NCBI RefSeq assembly: GCF_016722895.1
Contig: NZ_JAEQNA010000008.1
Location: forward strand, 124,001-188,000
DNA length: 64,000 bases
From: Ramlibacter aurantiacus
Lineage (GTDB): Bacteria; Pseudomonadota; Gammaproteobacteria; Burkholderiales; Burkholderiaceae_C
Direction: 5' to 3'
The notes below the pieces were generated by a model. That model made no database searches. It was given only the letters and a program-made list of their open reading frames with translations, and was not told where the DNA came from. Both the position numbers and the translations under genes were made by a program. This document shows positions 46,537 through 56,448 of this stretch, one piece after another (the first letter of the stretch is position 1; every line of letters starts with the position of its first letter).

Positions 46537-48954
46537 ATGGAAACTACTTTGCTTGCCACACCTGAATCGGACACGATCGTCGACTGGACCCTCCCGATCG
46601 AAGGCATGACCTGTGCCTCGTGCGTGGCTCGGGTCGAGAAATCGCTCTCCGCCGTTCCCGGCGTCGAGGATGTCGCCGTGAACCTCGCCACGGAGGTTGC
46701 GACCGTACGCGCCGAGCGCAGCATCTCCGTCGAGACGCTGCGCTCGGCTGTCGAGCGTGCCGGCTACACGGTCACGGAAGAGGCCTTCAGCTTCGGCATC
46801 GAGGGAATGACGTGCGCATCGTGCGTGTCCCGAGTCGAAAAGGCACTGAAGAAGGTTCCTGGCGTGCTCTCCGCTGAGGTCAACCTGGCTACAGAAAGAG
46901 CCGACCTGAAGCTGGCCCCCGGAGCCGACCGTACGGCACTTGCCGCGGCTGTGGAGAAGGCGGGCTACACGACGCGCTCCCAACTGGCGCCAGGAGAGGA
47001 TGTCCGGGTGCCGCACGGGTCGATGAACGATTGGTGGCCCGTCGCTGTGTCCGCCGTGCTCTCGCTGCCTCTGGTGATTCCCATGGGCGGTGGACTGTTT
47101 GGTCTGGATTGGGCACTGCCTGCCTGGTGGCAGCTCATCCTGGCTACGCCGGTCCAGTTCTGGCTGGGTGCTCGCTTCTACCGCTCCGCATGGAAGGCCA
47201 TCAAAGCTCGGGCCGGCAACATGGACCTGCTGGTCGCCATTGGCACCAGCGCCGCCTACGGGCTGAGTCTGTACCTGATGTACCGGGGCGGCGCCCATGC
47301 GGCGCAGCACCTGTACTTCGAAGCGTCGGCCATCATCATCACCCTGGTGCTCCTCGGAAAATGGCTCGAGACCCGGGCCAAGCGGCAGACCACCGAGGCG
47401 ATCCGTGCCCTCAACGCGCTGCGGCCGGAGACTGCACGCGTGCGCAGGAATGGGCAAGAGCAGGAGGTTCCTGCAAGCCAGGTGGCCAAGGGAGATCTGG
47501 TGGTTGTGCGACCAGGTGAACGGATGCCGGTCGATGGCATCGTCGTGGAGGGCGCCAGCCAGGTGGATGAGTCGCTGATCACCGGGGAGAGCCTGCCCGT
47601 GGCGAAATACGAAGGCGACAAGGTGACTGGCGGCTCCGTGAACGCAGAGGGCCTGCTCGTGGTTCGCACCACAGCAGTCGGCACCGAATCCACGCTGGCA
47701 CGGATCGTAAGACTGGTGGAGTCGGCGCAGGCGAAAAAGGCCCCGATCCAGCGGCTCGTGGACAAGGTCAGCGAGGTCTTTGTCCCCATCGTGATCGTCA
47801 TTGCGCTGGTTACCGTGGTTGGGTGGGGACTTGCCACTGGCAACTGGGAAGCAGCGATCCTCAACGCGGTGGCCGTGCTCGTGATTGCGTGCCCCTGCGC
47901 GCTTGGCCTCGCCACGCCCACCGCGATCATGGCGGGAACGGGCGTTGCCGCCCGGCACGGCATCCTGATCAAGGATGCGGAGGCCTTGGAGGTAGCCCAC
48001 AAGGTACGAGCGGTGGCCTTCGACAAAACCGGCACGCTCACCGAGGGCAAGCCTGAGCTTGTCGCAGCCGAGGCCTTGGACGGCGACCGTGCTGGCTTCC
48101 TAACGGCTGCCGCCGCTATCCAGCGCGGCAGCGAGCACCCGCTCGCGCGGGCGGTCGTCGATGCGGCTGCGCGGGAGGGCGTCCCCGAAGCCGGCGCTTC
48201 TCAGGTACGTGCCGCAGCGGGGCGCGGAATGGCTGCCCTCGTGGAAGGGCGCGAGCTCAGGCTGGGTAGTGGCCGCTGGATGCAGGAGCTCGGCGTGGAC
48301 GTCGCGGCCATGGCGCAGCGGGCCCGTGAACTCGAGTCGGCCGGCAAGACCGTGTCCTGGCTTGCAGACGTCACCGACGGACCGACGCTTCAAGGGCTGC
48401 TGGCTTTCGGGGATACGGTCAAGGCGACCGCAGCGCTCGCTATCCGCAGCCTGCATGCGCAGGGTGTCGCATCAGTTCTGGTGACGGGCGACAACCGCGG
48501 CAGTGCGCAGGCTGTTGCGGGGGAACTCGGCATCGACGAAATCAGGGCGGAAGTTCTGCCTGAAGACAAGGCGCGGATCATCGGCGAACTGAAGCAGGAC
48601 GGCAGGACCGTGGCGATGGTGGGTGACGGCATCAACGATGCTCCCGCCCTGGCCGCCGCCGACGTGGGCATCGCTATGGCGACGGGCACCGAAGTGGCGA
48701 TGCACGCGGCAGGGGTGACCCTCATGCGCGGCAACCCCGCGCTGGTCGCGGACGCGATCGACATCTCGCGGCGCACCTACAGTAAGATTCGCCAGAACCT
48801 CTTTTGGGCCTTCATCTACAACGTGGTGGGGATTCCGCTCGCGGCATTCGGCTTTCTCAGTCCCATGCTTGCCGGTGCTGCGATGGCCTTCAGCAGCGTG
48901 AGCGTGGTGGCCAACGCACTGACCCTGCGGCGCTGGAAGGGAACGAACACGTGA
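46537..48954 (+). CDS. copA: Cu(I)-exporting P1B ATPase CopA
   Basis: An 805-residue inner-membrane ATPase from ATG 46537 ([10 protein letters not shown]); earlier ATGs at 46468 and 46504 overlap the promoter. Two heavy-metal domains each carry GMTCASC (about 22 and 91). The membrane site CPC is near 453 ([14 protein letters not shown]), DKTGTLTEG near 495, TGDN near 650 and GDGINDAP near 696. All motifs for Cu(I)/Ag(I) transport are intact. It is divergent from the cus operon and followed by a 4-bp-coupled small gene. Confidence 0.97.
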   Translation: METTLLATPESDTIVDWTLPIEGMTCASCVARVEKSLSAVPGVEDVAVNLATEVATVRAERSISVETLRSAVERAGYTVTEEAFSFGIEGMTCASCVSRVEKALKKVPGVLSAEVNLATERADLKLAPGADRTALAAAVEKAGYTTRSQLAPGEDVRVPHGSMNDWWPVAVSAVLSLPLVIPMGGGLFGLDWALPAWWQLILATPVQFWLGARFYRSAWKAIKARAGNMDLLVAIGTSAAYGLSLYLMYRGGAHAAQHLYFEASAIIITLVLLGKWLETRAKRQTTEAIRALNALRPETARVRRNGQEQEVPASQVAKGDLVVVRPGERMPVDGIVVEGASQVDESLITGESLPVAKYEGDKVTGGSVNAEGLLVVRTTAVGTESTLARIVRLVESAQAKKAPIQRLVDKVSEVFVPIVIVIALVTVVGWGLATGNWEAAILNAVAVLVIACPCALGLATPTAIMAGTGVAARHGILIKDAEALEVAHKVRAVAFDKTGTLTEGKPELVAAEALDGDRAGFLTAAAAIQRGSEHPLARAVVDAAAREGVPEAGASQVRAAAGRGMAALVEGRELRLGSGRWMQELGVDVAAMAQRARELESAGKTVSWLADVTDGPTLQGLLAFGDTVKATAALAIRSLHAQGVASVLVTGDNRGSAQAVAGELGIDEIRAEVLPEDKARIIGELKQDGRTVAMVGDGINDAPALAAADVGIAMATGTEVAMHAAGVTLMRGNPALVADAIDISRRTYSKIRQNLFWAFIYNVVGIPLAAFGFLSPMLAGAAMAFSSVSVVANALTLRRWKGTNT

Positions 48955-49148
48955 GGAACACAACCGGGTCGCGGCACCTGTGGCTGGCCGCGCTCGCCGC
49001 GCTCCTGGCGTTGGCAGCCGCCCGGCGTATCCGGCTCCGCGGCAACACGCGCAGCGACCCACCCTCGCCTCCTGCGTATTCTTCCCATGACCTGATGAGC
49101 GAAGATGTAGCGCCGGACGGCACAGCTCTGGAGCGGTATGCCGGGTAG
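48951..49148 (+). CDS. Possible small membrane protein coupled to copA
   Basis: A 65-residue frame starting with GTG at 48951, whose GTGA overlaps the copA stop. It has one hydrophobic helix ([15 protein letters not shown]) followed by RRIRLR and a hydrophilic acidic tail ([16 protein letters not shown]). Coupling and the membrane helix support a real gene, but no family was recognised. Confidence 0.45.
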   Translation: MRNTTGSRHLWLAALAALLALAAARRIRLRGNTRSDPPSPPAYSSHDLMSEDVAPDGTALERYAG

Positions 49149-49229
49149 CCTCCAGCAGTGAGCAGATCTAGCCCTCCAGCTTGTTCCGCCTCCAGCGCCG
49201 TTTCCTCACGAACCCCTGCAGTACTCACC

Positions 49230-49487
49230 ATGACCAACGAAGCACCGCAATCTCGCGCCGTGGGTGTAGATCTGAACACCGCGAGCGAACAGGTACTGTC
49301 GAGTGCGCTGGGGCTTGACTCCGACATGATCCAGCAGCTCGTGCACGCTCGTCCGCTGCGAAGCTGGGATGATGTGGCGCGCCTGGCTGGCTTCACTGCG
49401 CCGAAGCTACGAGACCTGCAGCACGCCGGCGCGCGCATCGGCGGACCGGACGGGGGAGGCGATCGGCCTGGTCGGGAACACGCCTAG
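49230..49487 (+). CDS. Helix-hairpin-helix small protein, second copy
   Basis: An 85-residue protein from ATG 49230 (MTNEAPQSRA). It shares with the protein at 13569-13853 the motif VDLNTAS, the WDDVARLAGF hairpin and the tail AGARIGGPDGGGDRPGREHA. The HhH pair suggests DNA contact; no signal peptide is present. It is convergent with the GH15 gene 33 bases away. The matching Csp copy lies 4.7 kb to the right. Confidence 0.75.
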   Translation: MTNEAPQSRAVGVDLNTASEQVLSSALGLDSDMIQQLVHARPLRSWDDVARLAGFTAPKLRDLQHAGARIGGPDGGGDRPGREHA

Positions 49488-49519
49488 CGTGCCTGACCAG
49501 CTGCCCTGCAGCGCCGTCA

Positions 49520-51340
49520 TCATCTGCCGCGCTCCAAGACCGCGCCCTTCTGCCGACGCTCGGCGGGCCCCGGTGCCTGCCCCAGGTTGCGTGCGCTGTC
49601 TGCGAGTGCCAGATGGCTGAACGCTTGCGGAAAGTTGCCCAGCTGGCGCTTGGCTACCGGGTCGTACTCCTCGGCCAGAAGACCAACGTCATTGCGCAGC
49701 GACAGCAGATGCTCGAACAGCTCGCGCGCTTGTGCTTGTCTGCCCTGCAGGACGAGGTTGTCAACGAACCAGAAGCTGCACGCCAGAAAGGCGCCTTCGC
49801 CTGGTGGTAGCCCATCGCTCGCCTCGGCGGAGTCGTAGCGCAGCACGAGGCCGTCCCGCAGCAGCCGGTGTTCAATGGCTGCGACCGTTCCCTGTATGCG
49901 GGGATCCGATGCCGGCAGGAAGCCCACCACCGGCAACAGCAGCAGGCTGGCGTCCAGATGCGACGAGCCATAGGACTGGGTAAAGCTGCCCAGCCGGGCG
50001 TCGAAGGCCTTTTCACAAATGTCTCGGTGGATACGATCGCGCAAGGAAGTCCACTCACTCGCGGGTCCGGGAAGCCCGAATTGCTGTGCGCTGCGTACCG
50101 CACGATCGAGAGCCACCCAAGCCATGACCTTGGAGAAGGTGAAGTGCCGCCTTTCGCCGCGGGTCTCCCAGATCCCCTCGTCCGGCTGGTCCCAAACGGT
50201 CGTGAGGTGTCGCACCAGAGCTTGCTCCAGATCCCAGCCCACCTGCGGATCGCCGCCAAGATGTGCGCATCGAGCCTGATAGAGAGCATCGAGCACTTCG
50301 CCGAACACGTCCACCTGAAGCTGGCTATAGGCTGCGTTTCCGACCCGCACCGGCCGCGCACCTTGGTACCCCGGCAGCCAGGGCACTTCCCACTCGGTCA
50401 AGCGCCGCTCGCCCGCAAGGCCGTACATGATCTGCGCCTTCGCAGGGTTCCCCGCAACCGCACGAAGCAGCCACTGCCGCCATGCAAACGCTTCGTCCCT
50501 GTAGCCAGAATCCATCAAGGACAGCAGCGTGAACGTTGCATCTCGCAGCCAGCAATAGCGGTAGTCCCAATTACGCGTCCCGCCGTGCCGCTCGGGCAGC
50601 GAGGTTGTCGCGGCCGCAACAATGCCGCCGGTTGGCGCATAGGTCAGCGCCTTCAGGGTGATGTGTGAACGTAGTACAGCCTCGTGCCAGTTTCCCGTGT
50701 GGGTGCATCGGGCCGACCAGTCGCGCCAGAACTGGCGGGTCTCGCAGAGCGCCTGGGCAGCGTCAGCTCCGCGGGGCTCCTCCTGGTGCGAGGGGACGTA
50801 CGACAGCGCAAAAGAGAAGTGGTCTCCCGCATGCACCGTAAACTCCGCGCGCGTGCGGGAGTCTTCCCCGCGCAGTGCGACCGGTGAGCGCAGCACGACC
50901 ATGTCAGGTCCGGCAACTGCGCGGATGCCATCCCCCTGCTCCAAACGCGTAACCCAGGGAATGACGCTCCCATAGTCGAAGCGAAACGCCAGGTCCATCG
51001 TCATCGGAACATCCCCGGCCAAACCGCGCACAGTTCGGATGAGGTGCGGCGACGAATCGCGTACCGGCATGAAGTCCGTGACGAGCACCCTGCCATGCGC
51101 CGTCTCCCAATCGGTTTGGAGCACGACCGAGCCGTCCTCATAGCGTCGACGAGAGCGGGCCTGCGGATCGGCCGGGGCCAGCAGCCAACGACCATGCTCT
51201 GGACTTCCGAGCAGCGCTGCGAAACACGCTGCCGAATCGAAACGTGGCCAGCACAGCCAATCGATGGATCCGTTCTTTCCGACGAGGGCCGCACTCTCGC
51301 AATCACCAATGAGCGCGTAGTCTTCGATTTTCAAACTCAT
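49520..51340 (-). CDS. GH15 glucoamylase/trehalase-like enzyme
   Basis: A 606-residue cytosolic glycosidase. The N-terminus (IEDYALIGDCESAALVGKNG, SIDWLCWPRFDS) is the entry of the GH15 trehalase/glucoamylase family, followed by a beta-sandwich and then an (alpha/alpha)6 barrel with NWDYRYCWLRDATFTL and the C-terminal AEEYDP, where a catalytic Glu normally lies. The length is normal. It is 102 bases after the SDR/membrane fusion gene. Trehalose or glucan turnover as a stress response is likely; a direct link to metals is not evident. Confidence 0.9.
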   Translation of the reverse strand: MSLKIEDYALIGDCESAALVGKNGSIDWLCWPRFDSAACFAALLGSPEHGRWLLAPADPQARSRRRYEDGSVVLQTDWETAHGRVLVTDFMPVRDSSPHLIRTVRGLAGDVPMTMDLAFRFDYGSVIPWVTRLEQGDGIRAVAGPDMVVLRSPVALRGEDSRTRAEFTVHAGDHFSFALSYVPSHQEEPRGADAAQALCETRQFWRDWSARCTHTGNWHEAVLRSHITLKALTYAPTGGIVAAATTSLPERHGGTRNWDYRYCWLRDATFTLLSLMDSGYRDEAFAWRQWLLRAVAGNPAKAQIMYGLAGERRLTEWEVPWLPGYQGARPVRVGNAAYSQLQVDVFGEVLDALYQARCAHLGGDPQVGWDLEQALVRHLTTVWDQPDEGIWETRGERRHFTFSKVMAWVALDRAVRSAQQFGLPGPASEWTSLRDRIHRDICEKAFDARLGSFTQSYGSSHLDASLLLLPVVGFLPASDPRIQGTVAAIEHRLLRDGLVLRYDSAEASDGLPPGEGAFLACSFWFVDNLVLQGRQAQARELFEHLLSLRNDVGLLAEEYDPVAKRQLGNFPQAFSHLALADSARNLGQAPGPAERRQKGAVLERGR

Positions 51341-51442
51341 GGTCAGCCGTTATCCTTAATGCTAAGACCGCTCCCACCGGTCACTCAACGCTGTTTGCCC
51401 TTGCAAGTGGAGATATCCGCGAGGCGACACGGCTGCTCCCGG

Positions 51443-54091
51443 TCAGATTACAAATCGGTCCCAGCTGGCGTAGTGCTCCTTGCTGCGGCGCCCGCGGGGA
51501 AGGCTTAGACTGATGACGGCAAGACCCAGCACGACACTGGCCAGCTTTCCGCTGCTGGAAGCACCGTCCATCAGCCAAGGCGACAAGAGCAGCCAGCCGC
51601 CGAGTAAAACGTTCACAAACCGCAGCGCCCGAGCAACCTCAGCTGTTGCGATGATGGCCACTGTGATGACAAGCGCTCCGACGACATGATCGCTGTTGGC
51701 CATCGCGCCCTCGTTGCCGAACAGCACCCGGGTCAACATCAGCACGGCGCCAAGGGCGACCACGACCGCCAGTGTCCACGGGAGCGTGACCCCTCGCGCC
51801 AAGTCGCGCCAGGCAGCGCCGGGCTGACCCAGCCAGTCCTCGTTGTCCTCCCGCCCGCCCTCCACGGCGCCTCCTTTGAAGAAGATCCTGAGCAAAGGCT
51901 TTCCGCGGCAGCGCGCCCAGTACAGGTACTGCCCCATCGCAATGACCTCGTCGATCGCGAATGGGATCATGACGAGCATCGCGAGCCCGGCGATCAAGGC
52001 TGGCGTGCTCCATGTGCCGATCACAATAGGCTGAATGATGATGAAGTAAACGCTGATCACACCCAGCGGGATCACCAAGATGCCGAAGAAGGTGACCATC
52101 CAGGGCATGGTGCGCCAGCGATTACGCGTTCCCATGACGGCCATCAAGATCTCCAACATGTAGCTCACCGCTCCAAGGCCGGCATCCGGGATGGGCCAGG
52201 CACGCGAGACTTCGGACGTGATGATCTCCTCGGTGCCGTTGCGTGGGTCCTGCAGGCTGCCTGCGAAGAACGGCTCCCACGCTTGATCGATGTGGCCCAG
52301 CTGATAAGCGGTAAGCATGCGCGAGATGAGCAGCCCGATGAGCCCCATGACGGCGATGGGAAGCCGTTGCGCGCCGGTCGATGGACAGTAGCTCCAGCCT
52401 GGGGGAACCGCCTTCGGGTCCATCATGCCCTCCATGCTCATGCCGGGCATCATCGGCACCAGAACGGAGAAGGCGATCACCAGCGAGCCGACGAGCAGGT
52501 CGTTCTGGTATTGCGCGGCACTCGGGCTCCAGAAAAAAAGTGGCGCGAACAGCAGCCAGATACCAATGAACGCGACGGCCCACTGAGCAAACCAGGCGTG
52601 TCGCCTGGAGAGAGAAAGCGCGCCGAAGACCGCGATCAAAAGACCACTGAGGATGTCGCTCACCGCGAGGGCTTGGGCACGCCATTCAGGGGCGGGCAGC
52701 TGCCGCTCGGCGGTGATCGCAAGTATCTGTTCAGAAGCGCTGACGTTCGCTGTGTCGTACACGAAGGGACTGGCCGCCAGCCATAAGCCCAGTCCAATGT
52801 TCGCAAAGTGCGCCCAACGGGTACGGGCAGCATCGACGCTCATCATCTGCATGTGATCGTGTCCGGAATGCTGGCCACCCCCGGTGTCGCCACCAGGCCT
52901 GTGATGCTCATGCCCTTCGTGACCCGTGAGCTCTGCTTCACTCTGCTCATGTCCATGTCCACGCCCTTTCCCGTGGCCATCGCTCTCGTTCGAATCAGGC
53001 TTGCGGCGCTGCCCATACCATGCGACCAGCGACGGGTTCAGCTTGTTTGCCTTGTACCAGGCCGACGGGTCTGCCCTGAGCGCTGCAATCATCTTGGGCA
53101 GCGTTTCCCTAAGCGAGCGCTCCGGCTCCCAGCCGAGCAGCTGCCGTGCTCTCGAAATATCGAGCACGTAGTGGTCGTTGGCTTCGTCGACCATCCAGGG
53201 CTTGATCGCACTGTCGCTGCCAACGACTTCGTTCTGCAGCCAGCTACCGGCCCGGGCGAGCGGCTGAGGGATCCGCAGCGTTCGCCAGCCCTCGCCGTGG
53301 AGGGCCTCCCCGACGATGTCCTGTATTTCTGCATAGCCGAGGGCTTCGGGCTCACCAACCAGCAACGCGGACTCGGCCGGCAAGGATCTGCGGCGCTCGA
53401 TCAGGCGGACAACGGCTGCGGCGAGGTCATCGACATGAAGAAATGACTGCCCGGCGCACAGCATTCCAGGATAAAAGTGGGAGATGAGTCGGTGCTCGTA
53501 GATGCGCGCAATCTGCTCTGCGATGAATGGCGAGTGCCCAATATCGTCATAGACTCCCGCGATCCGCAGCAGCACCAGCGGCACCCGGCCGTGCCGTTGC
53601 CGAGCCACCTCTTCCGCACTTGCCTTCGACTCCGGATATGCCCAAGCTGGTTCGATAGCGGAAGACTCATTGATCCGGATCTCGGGCCGGTCGCTCGGCT
53701 TATGTACGAGCATCGTGCTGGCATAGATGAACTGCTCAACTTCGAGCGCCTGCAGTTGATCGATGAGCCTTTGGGTCCCCTCCACGTTGACCTTGTCGTA
53801 CAAGGGGTTGGGCTCGCCGGAGGTGTCGTAGTACGCAGCCAGGTGAACGACCGCTGCGATGCGCCTACCGAAGCGCTGAGAAACCTGAGTAACCGCCGAG
53901 TGAACGGCCTCGTCGGACACCAGATCAAACGCAACGGCGTGAGCGGGCTCAGGAGGATCTGGTGGCCCTGGTCGGTCAAATGCCACGACGGTGTACGCGC
54001 TCGCAAGTTTCTGCACCAATGCTGCGCCTATGAACCCGGTTGCCCCCGTAAGGATGACGATGGGTTTCTTTTCTTCTTGATCCATGATCAC
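51443..54091 (-). CDS. SDR epimerase fused to VKOR-like/SPW membrane domains
   Basis: An 882-residue fusion. Residues 1-345 are an extended SDR domain: GATGFIGA binds NAD(P) and YPESK holds the catalytic Tyr/Lys. A His/Gly-rich linker (about 369-412, e.g. GHEGHEHHRPGG) follows. The rest is membrane: SPW-type helices (RWAHFANIGLGLWLAASPFV), a middle part resembling vitamin K epoxide reductase (SVYFIIIQPIVIGTW), and a last SPW-like pair. The VKOR CxxC is replaced by STPA (about 697), and no other CxxC exists. The start is ATG 54091 or 54085. Confidence 0.8.
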   Translation of the reverse strand: MIMDQEEKKPIVILTGATGFIGAALVQKLASAYTVVAFDRPGPPDPPEPAHAVAFDLVSDEAVHSAVTQVSQRFGRRIAAVVHLAAYYDTSGEPNPLYDKVNVEGTQRLIDQLQALEVEQFIYASTMLVHKPSDRPEIRINESSAIEPAWAYPESKASAEEVARQRHGRVPLVLLRIAGVYDDIGHSPFIAEQIARIYEHRLISHFYPGMLCAGQSFLHVDDLAAAVVRLIERRRSLPAESALLVGEPEALGYAEIQDIVGEALHGEGWRTLRIPQPLARAGSWLQNEVVGSDSAIKPWMVDEANDHYVLDISRARQLLGWEPERSLRETLPKMIAALRADPSAWYKANKLNPSLVAWYGQRRKPDSNESDGHGKGRGHGHEQSEAELTGHEGHEHHRPGGDTGGGQHSGHDHMQMMSVDAARTRWAHFANIGLGLWLAASPFVYDTANVSASEQILAITAERQLPAPEWRAQALAVSDILSGLLIAVFGALSLSRRHAWFAQWAVAFIGIWLLFAPLFFWSPSAAQYQNDLLVGSLVIAFSVLVPMMPGMSMEGMMDPKAVPPGWSYCPSTGAQRLPIAVMGLIGLLISRMLTAYQLGHIDQAWEPFFAGSLQDPRNGTEEIITSEVSRAWPIPDAGLGAVSYMLEILMAVMGTRNRWRTMPWMVTFFGILVIPLGVISVYFIIIQPIVIGTWSTPALIAGLAMLVMIPFAIDEVIAMGQYLYWARCRGKPLLRIFFKGGAVEGGREDNEDWLGQPGAAWRDLARGVTLPWTLAVVVALGAVLMLTRVLFGNEGAMANSDHVVGALVITVAIIATAEVARALRFVNVLLGGWLLLSPWLMDGASSSGKLASVVLGLAVISLSLPRGRRSKEHYASWDRFVI

Positions 54092-54181
54092 TCACTTCGG
54101 TGTGGGTACTCGAGGGCCCGCAGTCGGTGCGCGGCAGGCAGGTGCCTTATGCACCAACAACCCATCGCCTGCGGGTTGCTG

Positions 54182-54517
54182 CTACGCCATGGCGGCCATC
54201 TTCCGGCACTCGTCGGCGCACCGCCGGCAAGCCTGTGCACAGGCTTGGCAGTGATCCATGCTGTGCTTGGCGCACTCATCTCCGCAGACTTGGCAAATCT
54301 CGGCACAGGCACTGCACACAGTCTTCGAGTTTTCGCTCGCGCGACTCATCACGGCAGCGGCGAGCTCGCAAATTTGCGCGCAGTCGATGTCAAGCGCGAC
54401 GCAGCGCGCCATCATCCTCACATCTTGCTCTTGCAAGCAGGAGGCCGCACAGTGGTTGCACGCTTCCGCGCAGTCATAGCAGGCAGCTATACAGCTGGTG
54501 AAGTTCTGGTGTGGCAT
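54182..54517 (-). CDS. csp: Cytosolic copper storage protein (Csp), second copy
   Basis: A 111-residue protein with 19 cysteines in the same positions as the copy at 13228-13563 (for example CIAACYDCAEACNHC). No signal peptide. Divergence between the copies is mostly at non-Cys positions (LQEQDVR for LKEDDVK, QVCGDEC for RLCGEEC), so they are homologues under selection and not a recent duplication. The start is ATG 54517. It lies upstream of the SDR/membrane fusion on the same strand, 90 bases away. Confidence 0.92.
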   Translation of the reverse strand: MPHQNFTSCIAACYDCAEACNHCAASCLQEQDVRMMARCVALDIDCAQICELAAAVMSRASENSKTVCSACAEICQVCGDECAKHSMDHCQACAQACRRCADECRKMAAMA

Positions 54518-55213
54518 GAGATTGCTAAATCAAAGTTCGTTTCGAACGCCTTGCGGCAACGTGTTCTCCTCCAACGGCGCAAATCTGCACCGCTCCCTGC
54601 GGGGTACGGCGGCATCGATGCCCTCCCCTTCCTTTTTTTTTGCAAGCCTTCCATCTGGTTCGCGTGGTGATTGACAGAATCGGCAAACTGCGAGAGTGAG
54701 AGCACCGGCGGGTCGTCGGCAACCTTCAGTCATCGCCACGCTCCGCGCAGGAGAGTCACAGAATCAATTTAGGGGGACGAAGTGGACTGGGACGTAGGAC
54801 ACCACTGATTCAGGTTTTCGTTACGCCGCCAGCCGTGCGGCCGCTGCCTCGATGCCCGCGATCCCACCGCCACTCAGTACTCACTTGAAGCGGGCTAACT
54901 AATGGCCGAGGAGACACGCCGAGGATCGTCGAGGCCGATTCTTCCTGAGTGAAGTTTTCGGAACTCAAATGGACACGAACGCGAGAGGCAGACCAAATGC
55001 GTTTTGCTATCAAATTTGTAATCTGAATGCAATGAAGGTGACGCAGCCTGGATGATATTTGGAGTGGCAGAACCCTACTCCAACCCGTGTTGATAGCCGA
55101 CCCCGGGCGCTGTTAGACGCTGACTCCGAACTCGGTGGTGTTTCCATAATCTTTTGGCTTCCGGATCGCAGCACACCCCGCGTCCGGCAACTTGAACGTT
55201 AAGGAACCCGAAC
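54518..55213. other. Long intergenic region between csp and the secreted repeat protein
   Basis: About 700 bases with no convincing gene. A short palindrome GTTCG-ttt-CGAAC lies at 54535-54547, just upstream of csp. At about 55008-55022 the sequence ATCAAATTTGTAATC resembles one and a half sites of the CopR/CusR palindrome at 61288-61315. The region should hold promoters for both flanking genes; no clear -35/-10 was seen. Confidence 0.45.
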
Positions 55214-55582
55214 ATGAAAACTCCGCTTTACACCAAACACCTTCTAGCGGTGGCCGCGGCCTTTGCCTTCGTGGGAACTGTCAGTGCTCAAGGCGTACCG
55301 GCTCGCCCGGCCGCCAATCCCGCCTTGGGAGTCGGGCAAGAGAGCGTGCAGCACACACCAATGGGCGAAACTGGAACCCCCCACGGGCACCCTGAAGCAG
55401 CGCAGGTCGGCTCCCCTGCACAGCGCGGCGAGGCAGCGTACGACCGAACCACCCGTAGCCAACAGAGCAACGTGATGGGCAGCCAACGCGGAACCGCCAA
55501 CTCCGGCTCAAACGTTGGGCAGGAGAGCCCCCATCACACACCCATGGGCGAAACGGGAACGCCCCACGGGCACAGCAAGTAA
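55214..55582 (+). CDS. Secreted protein with repeated HTPMGETGTPHGH motif
   Basis: A 122-residue exported protein with a signal peptide (cleaved after VSA). The mature part is hydrophilic and contains two copies of VGQES-x2-HTPMGETGTPHGH, one in the middle and one at the C-terminus, joined by a Gln/Ser/Arg-rich linker. His and Met in each copy could bind copper. No family was recognised. It stands alone on the plus strand next to the cop operon. Confidence 0.75.
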   Translation: MKTPLYTKHLLAVAAAFAFVGTVSAQGVPARPAANPALGVGQESVQHTPMGETGTPHGHPEAAQVGSPAQRGEAAYDRTTRSQQSNVMGSQRGTANSGSNVGQESPHHTPMGETGTPHGHSK

Positions 55583-55622
55583 CATCCGACTGAAAAGCGG
55601 CAGGCGCACTGCGTCTGCCGCT

Positions 55623-56015
55623 TCAAATGCTCAGCACAGGTGCGCGCGCGCGTGTACTCGGCGCCTCAACACCGTTCCCCACACTTCTTCCAGGCGCTGT
55701 GTGCCGAAGAAGTTCGCAGTGCACACCGCTACGAAACGCCATCCCGGGCCCCGTCAACAACGGCCGCCACACCGTCGCAACCACCCTGCAACTACCTGAC
55801 CCACTCGTCGGGTAAGTCCTCCCTGTGACAGGCCGCCTTCGCCCTTTCCGCATACTCCAGCCCTTCGACTGAGACTTGTCCACTCCACGGCGCTTGTCGC
55901 GCCAGATCATGAACAAAACCCCGACGCCAAGCGCCGCCCCTCCGGCCACCCAGGCCATCAAAAGGTTGAGCGTGTGCTCGGAAGCAGTGGATAGCTCGAA
56001 CAGCGGGTGTATCAC
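55623..56015 (-). CDS. Small membrane protein, 3' part probably degenerate
   Basis: A 130-codon frame. The first 58 residues look real: FELSTASEHTLNLLMAWVAG then a membrane helix and WRDKRRGVDKSQSKG. The remainder is Arg/Pro/Gly-rich and reads like out-of-frame sequence, so a frameshift near 55840 may have lengthened the protein. It starts 14 bases after the cusF stop and could be the last gene of the cop operon. Confidence 0.5.
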   Translation of the reverse strand: MIHPLFELSTASEHTLNLLMAWVAGGAALGVGVLFMIWRDKRRGVDKSQSKGWSMRKGRRRPVTGRTYPTSGSGSCRVVATVWRPLLTGPGMAFRSGVHCELLRHTAPGRSVGNGVEAPSTRARAPVLSI

Positions 56016-56029
56016 GCGCAGCCGCGTGC

Positions 56030-56392
56030 TTACTTCACCGGTTGCAGATCGGTGAGCGTGAACTTGCCACTCTCGTTCGCTGCTGTAAAGCGCACCTTGT
56101 CGCCAGTTTGTACCTTGTCCAGCAGGGATGAATCGCTGACGGTGAACACCATGGTCATAGGCGGCATGTCCAAGTTCTTGATGGCGCCGTGCTTGAGGGT
56201 GATCTTCTTGTTTTCCCTGTCAATCTTGCGCACCTCGCCTTCCGTCATCTCCGCAGCCGCAGCCGCAGCCGGGCCCGGCGACGAGCCGGGTTGCGCACCG
56301 GTGGGCGACTGCGACTGGGCGTGCGCGCCCAGGGACAGAGCACCGGCGGCCGCAAGTGCGACGGTGACGAGGACGTGCTTAACTGCTTTCAT
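56030..56392 (-). CDS. cusF: CusF-like periplasmic copper chaperone
   Basis: A 120-residue exported protein from ATG 56392 (MKAVKHVLVT); the upstream extension belongs to the broken DUF411 gene. After the signal peptide and a Gln/Ala/Gly linker comes the CusF fold (EGEVRKIDRENKKITLKHG, then NLDMPPMTMVF), with the His and two Met ligands of Cu(I)-CusF. It serves the periplasmic copper system and follows the multicopper oxidase genes. Confidence 0.9.
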   Translation of the reverse strand: MKAVKHVLVTVALAAAGALSLGAHAQSQSPTGAQPGSSPGPAAAAAAEMTEGEVRKIDRENKKITLKHGAIKNLDMPPMTMVFTVSDSSLLDKVQTGDKVRFTAANESGKFTLTDLQPVK

Positions 56393-56448
56393 GACTATTT
56401 CCTTTGTATGGCTGGTGAATTGTGGCGTGCCGTCCCTGGACAGCAGCA

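Noticed and set aside
46288..48000. 570-codon minus-strand frame opposite copA
   Set aside because: Composition is that of an antisense shadow; copA on the plus strand has all P-type ATPase motifs.
51443..51457. GATTAC-like half site near the SDR-fusion stop
   Set aside because: It is part of the last codons of the gene (minus strand) and has no second arm.
54487..54739. Several small minus-strand frames upstream of csp
   Set aside because: They share no protein-like pattern, lack ribosome-binding sites and occupy the region expected for the csp promoter.
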